6,085 nucleotides of DNA from Wenzhouxiangella sp. Lineage in GTDB: Bacteria; Pseudomonadota; Gammaproteobacteria; Xanthomonadales; Wenzhouxiangellaceae. Under the pieces are notes generated by a model, which worked only from the letters and a program-made list of their open reading frames with translations, had not been told where the DNA came from and did no database searches. The first letter of the stretch is position 1. The number at the start of each line of letters is the position of its first letter. Both the position numbers and the translations under genes were made by a program. Below, piece by piece: positions 1 through 5,070 of the stretch. Location of the stretch: contig SKKV01000286.1 in assembly GCA_007123575.1 (NCBI GenBank), positions 1-6,085 on the forward strand, in the 5' to 3' direction.

Positions 1-123
1 ACCATCCGTGCCGACTTCGCCACCAGCATTGATGCCAACGCCGTGCATGGTTCGGATGCAGAAGACACCGCAGCCCAGGAAATCGCCTACTTTTTCGGTG
101 ATGATGAGATATACTCGCGGTAA
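1..123 (+). CDS. ndk: Nucleoside diphosphate kinase, C-terminal end (partial, 5' end outside window)
   Basis: The first 40 codons of the window are open in frame 1 and end at TAA (121-123). The peptide begins TIRADFA and ends AYFFGDDEIYSR. It carries the Ndk signature VHGSD, with the catalytic histidine (His117 in E. coli numbering) at visible residue 16 and the conserved Ser two residues later, followed by the helix ending in QEIAYFF. Ndk is a cytosolic enzyme that moves the gamma phosphate from NTPs to NDPs through a phosphohistidine. About 100 N-terminal residues lie upstream of the window. The C-terminus has the usual length for the family, so the gene looks intact at this end. It is followed after 30 bases by rlmN in the same orientation, the order seen in E. 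coli and Pseudomonas. Confidence 0.95.
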   Translation, partial: TIRADFATSIDANAVHGSDAEDTAAQEIAYFFGDDEIYSR

Positions 124-137
124 TTATCAAAAACTAT

Positions 138-150
138 CAGCGAAGCGCTG
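138..150 (+). promoter_or_regulatory. Small perfect hairpin in the rlmN translation initiation region
   Basis: CAGCG (138-142) is the exact reverse complement of CGCTG (146-150), with a 3-base loop AAG. The hairpin ends three bases before the rlmN ATG (154) and occupies the place where a Shine-Dalgarno would lie. No GGAG-like element is visible between the ndk stop and the rlmN start. It may restrain ribosome entry on rlmN, but 5 bp is short and could arise by chance. The structure is read directly; the role is inferred. Confidence 0.3.
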
Positions 151-153
151 CAA

Positions 154-1275
154 ATGATTGCTGGGCAAGCAAAAAAGACCAACCTGCTCGGTCTTGACCA
201 GGCAGGTCTGGAACGGTTTTTCGCCGATCTCGGCGAGAAGCCTTATCGTGCCCGGCAAGTTTTGCAGTGGATCCATCAGCGCGGGGTCACCGACTTCGCG
301 CTGATGACCGACCTGTCTCGCAAGCTTCGTGAACGCCTGGAAGCGGTTGCCGAAATTGTTCCCCCCCGCGTTATCCGCGAACAGCTTTCGGAAGACGGCA
401 CGGTCAAGTGGCTACTGTCGGAAGAGGGCGGCAGCGCGGTCGAGACGGTATTCATCCCGGAAGTTTCACGCGGCACCCTGTGCATTTCTTCGCAGGTAGG
501 CTGCATGCTCAACTGCACGTTTTGCTCGACCGCCACCCAGGGTTTCAAGCGCAACCTGAGTGCGGCCGAAATCGTCGGCCAGGTCTGGCATGCGGTCAAT
601 GCGCTGGCCGATGAGCGTTTCGGCCAGAAGCGGGTGACCAACGTGGTCTTCATGGGCATGGGCGAGCCCATGCTCAATTTGCCGGCGGTGACGGCGGCCC
701 TTTCTCTGTTGCGCAACGATCTGGCCTATGGTCTGGCTTCGCGCCGTGTGACCATTTCCACCGCAGGCGTGGTGCCCGGCATAGACCAACTAGCCACCGG
801 CGACGAGTTTGCCCTGGCCGTTTCCTTGCACGCACCCGATGATGAGCTGCGCAGCCGCCTGGTCCCACTTAACCGCAAGTACCCGGTAGCTAAATTGATG
901 GCTGCCTGCAAGCGCTTTGTCGACGCTCGGCCGCGCCGGTCGATCACTTTTGAATACACCATGATTGCCGGGGTCAACGATGGCCGGGCCCAGGCCAAGG
1001 GGCTGGTTCGCCTGCTGAACGGTTTGCCGTGCAAGATCAACCTGATCCCCTTCAACCCCTTCCCCGGCACACCTTTTGAGCCGTCCGACCCAGAAACGAT
1101 TTACGAGTTTCAGAAGATCACCCGCGCGTCGGGCATCATCACCACGGTGCGAAAAACGCGCGGTGAGGACATCGATGCTGCTTGCGGACAGTTGGTCGGC
1201 AAGCTGCTCAGCCCCAGCGAGCGTCGGCTGCTGGTGCAGCAGCAGCTCGCCAGACAGGCGCTGGAGGCGGCGTGA
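154..1275 (+). CDS. rlmN: Dual-specificity 23S rRNA (A2503-C2) / tRNA (A37-C2) methyltransferase RlmN
   Basis: This cytosolic radical-SAM enzyme makes 2-methyladenosine at A2503 of 23S rRNA and, in E. coli, at A37 of some tRNAs, supporting translational accuracy. The 373-residue protein matches the family length (E. coli 384). The N-terminal accessory domain contains DLGEKPYRARQVLQWI (residues 25-40). The radical-SAM cluster motif CxxxCxxC is C117-C121-C124 in VGCMLNCTFCS. VVFMGMGEPMLN (164-175) and VSLHAPDDELR (223-233) are the usual SAM-binding core motifs. The two methyl-transfer cysteines are present: C344 in DIDAACGQL (the methylated Cys, C355 in E. coli) and C110 in TLC (C118). E97 in VETVFIPE matches E105. 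All key residues are therefore kept. The ATG at 154 is the only ATG, GTG or TTG between the in-frame ndk stop and the conserved N-terminus, although it has no clear Shine-Dalgarno. The stop overlaps the pilF start (GTGA). Cfr, the C8-methylating resistance paralogue, was considered, but length, motifs and context all favour RlmN. Confidence 0.97.
   Translation: MIAGQAKKTNLLGLDQAGLERFFADLGEKPYRARQVLQWIHQRGVTDFALMTDLSRKLRERLEAVAEIVPPRVIREQLSEDGTVKWLLSEEGGSAVETVFIPEVSRGTLCISSQVGCMLNCTFCSTATQGFKRNLSAAEIVGQVWHAVNALADERFGQKRVTNVVFMGMGEPMLNLPAVTAALSLLRNDLAYGLASRRVTISTAGVVPGIDQLATGDEFALAVSLHAPDDELRSRLVPLNRKYPVAKLMAACKRFVDARPRRSITFEYTMIAGVNDGRAQAKGLVRLLNGLPCKINLIPFNPFPGTPFEPSDPETIYEFQKITRASGIITTVRKTRGEDIDAACGQLVGKLLSPSERRLLVQQQLARQALEAA
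1263..1267 (+). promoter_or_regulatory. Ribosome binding site for pilF (fixes the GTG start)
   Basis: GGAGG lies inside the last codons of rlmN, 4 bases before the GTG at 1272. It supports this start over longer in-frame alternatives such as the ATG at 1182, which would add 30 residues read out of frame from rlmN and bury the lipoprotein signal peptide. Confidence 0.7.
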
Positions 1276-2045
1276 TCGCAAGACTGCTGATCATCGCGGC
1301 CATCTGTGCCCTGGCAGGTTGTGCCACAACCCAGCAGAGCGCTTCAAGTCAGCGCGGTATGGACAGTGTCAGCCCGGTCAGGGCCGCCGAGATCAATACC
1401 CGGCTGGGCGTTGGCTATCTTGAGCGCGGCCAGGTTCAGCTGGCGATGGAGAAGCTCGAGACCGCGCTTCGCCACGATCCCGACCACGTCCCGGCGCACT
1501 TGACGCTAGCGCTGATTTTTGAGCAGATTGGCGACTCAAATCGAGCCGGCCGGCATTTCCGTCAGGCAGCAAGGCTGGCGCCCAACGACGGCGGAACGCA
1601 AAACAGCTACGCGGTTTTCCTGTGCAGGCAAGGAGACTTTCGAGCGGCTGATAGACACTTCATGCAGGCCCTCGAAGATCCCTTCTACACAACACCGGAA
1701 GTCGCCTGGAGCAACGCCGGCGCTTGTGCGCGCCGCAACGGCGAGCTTGAAAAAGCAAACGATTATTTCAGGCGCGCACTGGAAAGTGATCCCAGTTTTC
1801 CAGATGCGCTTTTTCATCTCGCAGAACTCTACTACCAGCAGGGAGAAGCCTTCAGGGCTCGCGCTTTTCTGCAGCGGTTTGAATCCGCCTCGGAGCCTGA
1901 AGCCGGAGCACTGTTCCTGGGTTATCGGATTGAGTCCAGCCTAGGCAACCGTGTTGAGGCAAACCAGTACGTCAGTAGACTGGAACGCCAATTTCCGAAT
2001 TCAAGTGAAGCGCGCGAGTTAAGGGGGATCGAAATGGATCAATGA
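1272..2045 (+). CDS. pilF: Type IV pilus biogenesis pilotin lipoprotein PilF/PilW (TPR protein)
   Basis: With the GTG start the protein is 257 residues (P. aeruginosa PilF is about 250). It opens with a lipoprotein signal peptide: Arg4, a hydrophobic stretch (residues 5-15) and the lipobox LAGC with Cys17 as the lipidation site. The residue after the Cys is Ala rather than Asp, which fits sorting to the outer membrane. The rest (about 39-245) is tandem TPR helices, e.g. LGVGYLERGQVQLAMEKLE, then LALIFEQIGDSNRAGRHFRQA, with the family-typical FLCRQGDF (116-123) and ALEDPFYTTPE (133-143). PilF is the pilotin that takes the secretin PilQ to the outer membrane and helps it multimerise. A generic TPR lipoprotein such as NlpI is less likely given the motifs and the rlmN-pilF-rodZ order. 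The gene overlaps rlmN by GTGA and rodZ by ATGA, suggesting translational coupling. The other type IV pilus genes are not in the window. Confidence 0.9.
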   Translation: MIARLLIIAAICALAGCATTQQSASSQRGMDSVSPVRAAEINTRLGVGYLERGQVQLAMEKLETALRHDPDHVPAHLTLALIFEQIGDSNRAGRHFRQAARLAPNDGGTQNSYAVFLCRQGDFRAADRHFMQALEDPFYTTPEVAWSNAGACARRNGELEKANDYFRRALESDPSFPDALFHLAELYYQQGEAFRARAFLQRFESASEPEAGALFLGYRIESSLGNRVEANQYVSRLERQFPNSSEARELRGIEMDQ

Positions 2046-2983
2046 CCGACAATACTTCAGAAAAACAAGCATCTGACACCAGCAAGGTTTTCCAGCAGAT
2101 CGGCGATAAGCTGAAGTCAGCCAGGCTGGCGCGCAAATTGGACATTGCCGATGTTTCGCGCTCATTGCGCCTGCCCGGCATGACAGTCGATGACATGGAG
2201 AATGGCAGGCTTGATCGCTTGGCCGGCCTGTACCGGCGCGGTTACCTGGCCAACTACGCACGCCTGTTGGGCCTGGACCCCAAGCCCATGCTGGACGATA
2301 TCAACCAGGAACCGGCCCCTGAGCTGCGTGAAGTCCTGCCGCCACCGCGGTCGCGATGGAAACCTGAGAATTACATGAAGTTTGCAACGTATCTTGTTGC
2401 AACTATTGCGATTGTTCCCCCGCTAGTCGTGTTTTTTGTTCAGGGTGGGCTACGCATGGCCGAACCTGAACCCGGTCTGCCGATCACCTCCACGCAGATG
2501 GAAAGCGAAGCGGCCAGCGGTGACGAACAGCGCATGGCACGAAGGATCACCCGTGCGCTGGCCGTGGAGGAAAGCGGAGATGGCGAGGTTGTCGGCCCGG
2601 TCACCGCCTCGGCCCTGCCGATTCGCTCTTTGCGTCCGGTTCGCGAGCTTCAGCCCGAGCCCACGGCCGAAATCGCCTCCTCTGCGCCGGGGCCGACAGC
2701 AGACGACGAGCCGCTAGTTGCTGTTGAGCTGGAGCTTGGCATCGAACTGCTGGCGGATAGCTGGATAGAAATCTATTCGGCCGATGGTCGCCGCCTGGAA
2801 TACGACCTGTTGCGCGCCGGCCAGCAGCGGGTTTACTTTGGCGAGCCGCCGCTTCGTCTGCTGCTCGGGCGTGCCAGCGCGGTGCGGCTGAGCGCCGACG
2901 GTAACAGTGTCGAGTATCTTGGGGATGACCGGGCTGACGTGGTCAGCCTGGAGTTGTTGCCGGGTGGTGAGGTGAGGCGCTAA
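2042..2983 (+). CDS. rodZ: Cytoskeleton/cell-shape protein RodZ
   Basis: RodZ is a bitopic inner-membrane protein that binds MreB in the cytoplasm and links the elongasome to cell-wall synthesis. The 313-residue protein (E. coli 337) has the family layout. A cytoplasmic helix-turn-helix (HTH_25-like) domain at about 16-88 includes IGDKLKSARLARKLDIADVS and RRGYLANYARLLGLDP. A basic/Pro juxtamembrane stretch (99-113) precedes a single transmembrane helix near 114-134 (FATYLVATIAIVPPLVVFFV). A periplasmic Pro/Glu-rich linker (about 138-225) follows, then a DUF4115 beta domain (about 226-308) with SWIEIYSADGRRLEYDLLRA. From memory, the E. coli MreB-contact residues F60 and Y64 align with Tyr64 and Tyr68 here, a conservative change at the first. 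The start overlaps the pilF stop by ATGA. The best purine run, GGGGG at 2023-2027, lies 14 bases upstream, which is long spacing and suggests coupling to pilF translation. An intrinsic terminator follows the stop. Confidence 0.93.
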   Translation: MTDNTSEKQASDTSKVFQQIGDKLKSARLARKLDIADVSRSLRLPGMTVDDMENGRLDRLAGLYRRGYLANYARLLGLDPKPMLDDINQEPAPELREVLPPPRSRWKPENYMKFATYLVATIAIVPPLVVFFVQGGLRMAEPEPGLPITSTQMESEAASGDEQRMARRITRALAVEESGDGEVVGPVTASALPIRSLRPVRELQPEPTAEIASSAPGPTADDEPLVAVELELGIELLADSWIEIYSADGRRLEYDLLRAGQQRVYFGEPPLRLLLGRASAVRLSADGNSVEYLGDDRADVVSLELLPGGEVRR

Positions 2984-3018
2984 GCGCAGCCCACTGAAGG
3001 CGCCATCCTGTTCCTGTT

Positions 3019-3052
3019 CAACCCGCCCGCAGAGGCGGGTTGGTTGTTTTTT
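3019..3052 (+). terminator. Intrinsic (Rho-independent) terminator after rodZ
   Basis: The stem CAACCCGCC (3019-3027) pairs perfectly with GGCGGGTTG (3034-3042). It has 9 bp, a 6-base loop CGCAGA, and an optional T-G wobble extending the base. It is followed by a U-rich tail TTGTTTTTT (3044-3052). The A/T-rich base of the stem flows straight into the T-tract, as in classical terminators. No T-tract exists on the opposite side, so it works on + strand transcription only. It would end the rlmN-pilF-rodZ transcript. It is only 17 bases from the hisS start codon, which is discussed as a finding. Confidence 0.9.
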
Positions 3053-3053
3053 C

Positions 3054-3059
3054 GAGAGA
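3054..3059 (+). promoter_or_regulatory. Probable ribosome binding site for hisS
   Basis: GAGAGA directly after the terminator T-tract lies 10 bases before the ATG at 3070. It is a weak Shine-Dalgarno but the only purine-rich element available, and it supports ATG 3070 over the in-frame TTG at 3040, which falls inside the terminator stem. Confidence 0.5.
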
Positions 3060-3069
3060 CATTCTTGGT

Positions 3070-4356
3070 ATGAGCACGATCCGTTCCATCCGTGGCATGC
3101 ACGACATTCTTCCCGACCAGACGCCGCTGTGGCAATGGTTGGAGGCCCGGCTGTCAGCCATTTTTGCAAGCTACGATTTCCACGAAATTCGGATGCCGCT
3201 GTTGGAACAGGCCGAGGTGTTCATGCGCGCCATCGGTCAGGCGACCGACGTGGTCGAAAAGGAAATGTACGCCTTCGAGGATCGCAACGGCGACATGCTC
3301 AGCCTGCGTCCAGAAGGTACAGCAAGCGTGGTCAGGGCTGCCATTCAGCATGGTCTGCTGCACTCACCGGGCCTGAAGGTCTGGTACCAGGGCCCGATGT
3401 TCCGGCACGAGCGGCCGCAGAAGGGCCGGCAGCGCCAGTTTCATCAGTTTGGCGCCGAGGTGTTCGGGCTGGAACAGGCGGCGGCCGATGCAGAGCTGAT
3501 TGCCATGGTCGAGCGGATCTGGCGCGAACTGGGCCTGTCCGACAAGGTCCGGCTGGAAATCAATTCACTGGGCGATCGGGCAGACCGGGCGCGCTACCGC
3601 CAGCAGCTGGTGGACTATCTCAAGCCGCACGTTGACCGCCTGGATCCCGACAGCCAACGGCGCCTGGAAACCAATCCGCTGAGAATCTTTGACAGCAAGC
3701 ATCCGGATACCCGGGCCCTGTTGGTCGATGCGCCGCGCCTGGCCGATGCGCTGGGCGATGAGGCGAAGCGGCATTTCGAGGAAGTTTGCAAGCTGTTGGA
3801 TCAGCTGGGCATTGCCTACCAAGTCAACTCAGGTCTGGTTCGCGGGTTGGATTATTACTGTCGCACCGTGTTTGAATGGATTACCGATGATCTGGGGGCC
3901 CAGGGCACGGTTTGCGCCGGTGGGCGCTACGACGAGCTAGTGGCCATGCAGGGCGGCAAGGACACGCCGGGGATCGGGTTTGCGCTGGGCGTGGAACGCG
4001 TTTTGGCCTTGTTGAGCGCTAACGGCGTGGAACGCGTGCAAGCGCCGCAGGTCTACCTGGTAAGCCAGGTGGATATCGGCGCAACGCTGGCCCTGGCCGA
4101 GCGTTTGCGCTCGGAAATGGTCGGGCTGCGGGTCGGCATGTCGCTGGCCGGCGGCAGCTTCAAAGCGCAGTTCAAGCGTGCCGATCGTAGTGGTGCGACG
4201 CTGGCGCTGATCCTCGGCGAGTCCGAGCTGGAAGCGGGCGAGGTTCAGGTCAAGCAATTGCGCGCCGAGACGGCCGAGCAGACCAGCGTGGCAATCGATT
4301 CGCTGGCCGATTACCTCAAGCCGCTGCTTGCCGACGCCAGCATTGATTTATCATAG
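3070..4356 (+). CDS. hisS: Histidine--tRNA ligase (HisRS)
   Basis: This cytosolic class IIa aminoacyl-tRNA synthetase joins histidine to tRNA-His using ATP. The protein is 428 residues (E. coli 424) from ATG 3070, which gives the family N-terminus MSTIRSIRGMHDILPD. Seen in order: a motif 1 region (about 38-60, EIRMPLLEQAEVFMRAIGQ); LSLRPEGTASVVRA (77-90); motif 2 with MFRHERPQKGRQRQFHQFG (110-128); the histidine-specific loop LVRGLDYYCRTVFEW (256-270), whose R258 corresponds to the catalytic Arg259 of E. coli; and motif 3 with GIGFALGVERVL (301-312). The C-terminal anticodon-binding domain spans about 327-420 with GGSFKAQFKRADRSGA. The paralogue HisZ lacks such complete motifs, so this is the true synthetase. 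One Cys in LDYYCRT replaces the Asn of E. coli. An upstream in-frame TTG (3040) is rejected because it lies in the terminator hairpin. ispG, its usual upstream neighbour, is absent. Confidence 0.97.
   Translation: MSTIRSIRGMHDILPDQTPLWQWLEARLSAIFASYDFHEIRMPLLEQAEVFMRAIGQATDVVEKEMYAFEDRNGDMLSLRPEGTASVVRAAIQHGLLHSPGLKVWYQGPMFRHERPQKGRQRQFHQFGAEVFGLEQAAADAELIAMVERIWRELGLSDKVRLEINSLGDRADRARYRQQLVDYLKPHVDRLDPDSQRRLETNPLRIFDSKHPDTRALLVDAPRLADALGDEAKRHFEEVCKLLDQLGIAYQVNSGLVRGLDYYCRTVFEWITDDLGAQGTVCAGGRYDELVAMQGGKDTPGIGFALGVERVLALLSANGVERVQAPQVYLVSQVDIGATLALAERLRSEMVGLRVGMSLAGGSFKAQFKRADRSGATLALILGESELEAGEVQVKQLRAETAEQTSVAIDSLADYLKPLLADASIDLS
3988..4037 (+). repeat. In-frame 14-base direct repeat within hisS
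   Basis: GGCGTGGAACGCGT occurs at 3988-4001 and again at 4024-4037, exactly 36 bases (12 codons) apart and in the same frame. Both copies encode GVERV (residues 307-311 and 319-323). The first copy is the conserved motif 3 end. The second lies in the variable linker before the anticodon-binding domain. It may be a trace of a small tandem duplication, or chance. Confidence 0.6.
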
Positions 4357-4416
4357 ATAGTCTGATTTTCTACCTATTGCTTTTTTCCAATAGCATTACC
4401 AAAGAGACCAGTTCCC
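4357..4416 (+). promoter_or_regulatory. AT-rich hisS-yfgM intergenic region, possible yfgM-bamB promoter
   Basis: These 60 bases hold no gene. From 4341 to 4400 only 18 of 60 bases are G or C, a sharp dip against GC-rich flanks and the strongest such dip seen between genes in the window. A weak hairpin CTATTG (4374-4379) / CAATAG (4388-4393) has an 8-base loop that contains a T6 run. No T-tract follows the stem, so it is not a terminator. TTGATT (4343-4348) resembles a -35 box, but I find no convincing -10 at 16-18 bases. AAAGAGA (4401-4407) is the likely, weak ribosome binding site, 9 bases before the yfgM ATG. Promoter activity is inferred from composition only. Confidence 0.35.
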
Positions 4417-5070
4417 ATGGCTGTAGAGCTTTACGACGACCACGAACAAAGCGAACGTGTAAAAAAATGGATCAAGGAGTACGGGTTTTCCATCGTCCTG
4501 GGCCTGGTGTTGGCCTTTGGTGGAATTTTCGGCTTCCGCCAGTGGCAGGATCACCAGGTCCAGCAGCGCTTCCTGGCATCGGAGTACTTTGATGTCATTC
4601 AGCGCGAACTGGATGCCGGCGAAATCGACATTGCCGCTGAGCAGTTTGGCAACTTGCGCGAGGCTGTCCCGCGCAGCTCCTACGTGGTGCTTTCCGGCAT
4701 CCTTCTGGCCGGTGCCTACGTTGATGATGGCCAGCTCGAGCCAGCCGCCCGGCTGTATCGGGAAGTCCTGGACCATCGCGGCCTCGATTCCCTGGGGCCG
4801 GTGGTGACGTTGCGTCTGGCCCGCGTACTGGAAGCGCAGGGCGAACTGGACGAGGCTATGGCGCTGGTATCGGGTGATGCGCCGGCGGGTTTCAAGTCCG
4901 CCTGGGCCGAGCTGCGCGGCGACCTGCTGATGGCCCGGGGTGACTACGAGCAGGCCCGGCTGGCCTTCCAGGAAGCCATCGACAACATCAGTGGACAGGG
5001 TGGCAACCGTCGCCTGTTGCAGCTCAAGATCGACGCCACCGGCCCTGGCCTGGCGGAGAACGCTTCGTGA
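4417..5070 (+). CDS. yfgM: YfgM family inner-membrane tetratricopeptide-like protein (ancillary SecYEG translocon subunit)
   Basis: The 217-residue protein (E. coli YfgM 206) starts with a short charged cytoplasmic tail, including SERVKKWIKEYG (12-23). One transmembrane helix follows at about 24-40 (FSIVLGLVLAFGGIFGF), then the family-typical RQWQDHQVQQ. The periplasmic part (about 45-205) is helical and TPR-like, with repeats such as ARLYREVLDHRGLDSLGPVV, RLARVLEAQGELDEAMAL and LRGDLLMARGDYEQARLAFQ. In E. coli YfgM is anchored with its TPR domain in the periplasm, associates with PpiD and the SecYEG translocon, and helps newly exported envelope proteins. The N-in orientation agrees with positive charges before the helix (K17, K18, K20). 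The order hisS-yfgM-bamB matches E. coli and Pseudomonas. The stop overlaps the bamB GTG start by GTGA, so both are probably translated from one mRNA. The exact biochemical role is less settled than for its neighbours. Confidence 0.9.
   Translation: MAVELYDDHEQSERVKKWIKEYGFSIVLGLVLAFGGIFGFRQWQDHQVQQRFLASEYFDVIQRELDAGEIDIAAEQFGNLREAVPRSSYVVLSGILLAGAYVDDGQLEPAARLYREVLDHRGLDSLGPVVTLRLARVLEAQGELDEAMALVSGDAPAGFKSAWAELRGDLLMARGDYEQARLAFQEAIDNISGQGGNRRLLQLKIDATGPGLAENAS
5055..5058 (+). promoter_or_regulatory. Ribosome binding site for bamB (fixes the GTG start)
   Basis: GGAG, within CGGAGAA near the end of yfgM, lies 8 bases before GTG 5067. This good spacing, together with the lipoprotein signal peptide that follows at once, supports the GTG start. 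Confidence 0.7.

Noticed and set aside
110..115. TATACT as a -10 box of an rlmN promoter
   Set aside because: No -35-like hexamer occurs 16-18 bases upstream, and the bases are explained by the conserved Ndk C-terminal Ile-Tyr-Ser codons. It is kept only as a side note in the rlmN start finding.
1182..1271. Upstream ATG start for pilF adding 30 residues
   Set aside because: The extension overlaps rlmN deeply, is low-complexity Ala/Gln/Arg rich, and would hide the lipoprotein signal peptide. GTG 1272 with GGAGG upstream is far better.
276..1281. Several antisense frames opposite rlmN (146, 107, 114 and 163 codons)
   Set aside because: They overlap each other and the highly conserved rlmN gene, their compositions are those of shadow frames (Arg/Ser/Ala rich), and they resemble no family I know.
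3040..3069. TTG start for hisS at 3040
   Set aside because: The TTG lies in the terminator stem and T-tract region and would add 10 residues not found in HisRS. ATG 3070 gives the canonical N-terminus.
4360..4365. GTCTGA as a sigmaE -10 element for yfgM-bamB
   Set aside because: No GGAACTT-like -35 is present about 16 bases upstream, and a 5-6 base match alone is not informative.
4374..4393. Hairpin after hisS as a terminator
   Set aside because: The stem is only 6 bp and AT-rich, the T run is in the loop, and no T-tract follows the stem.
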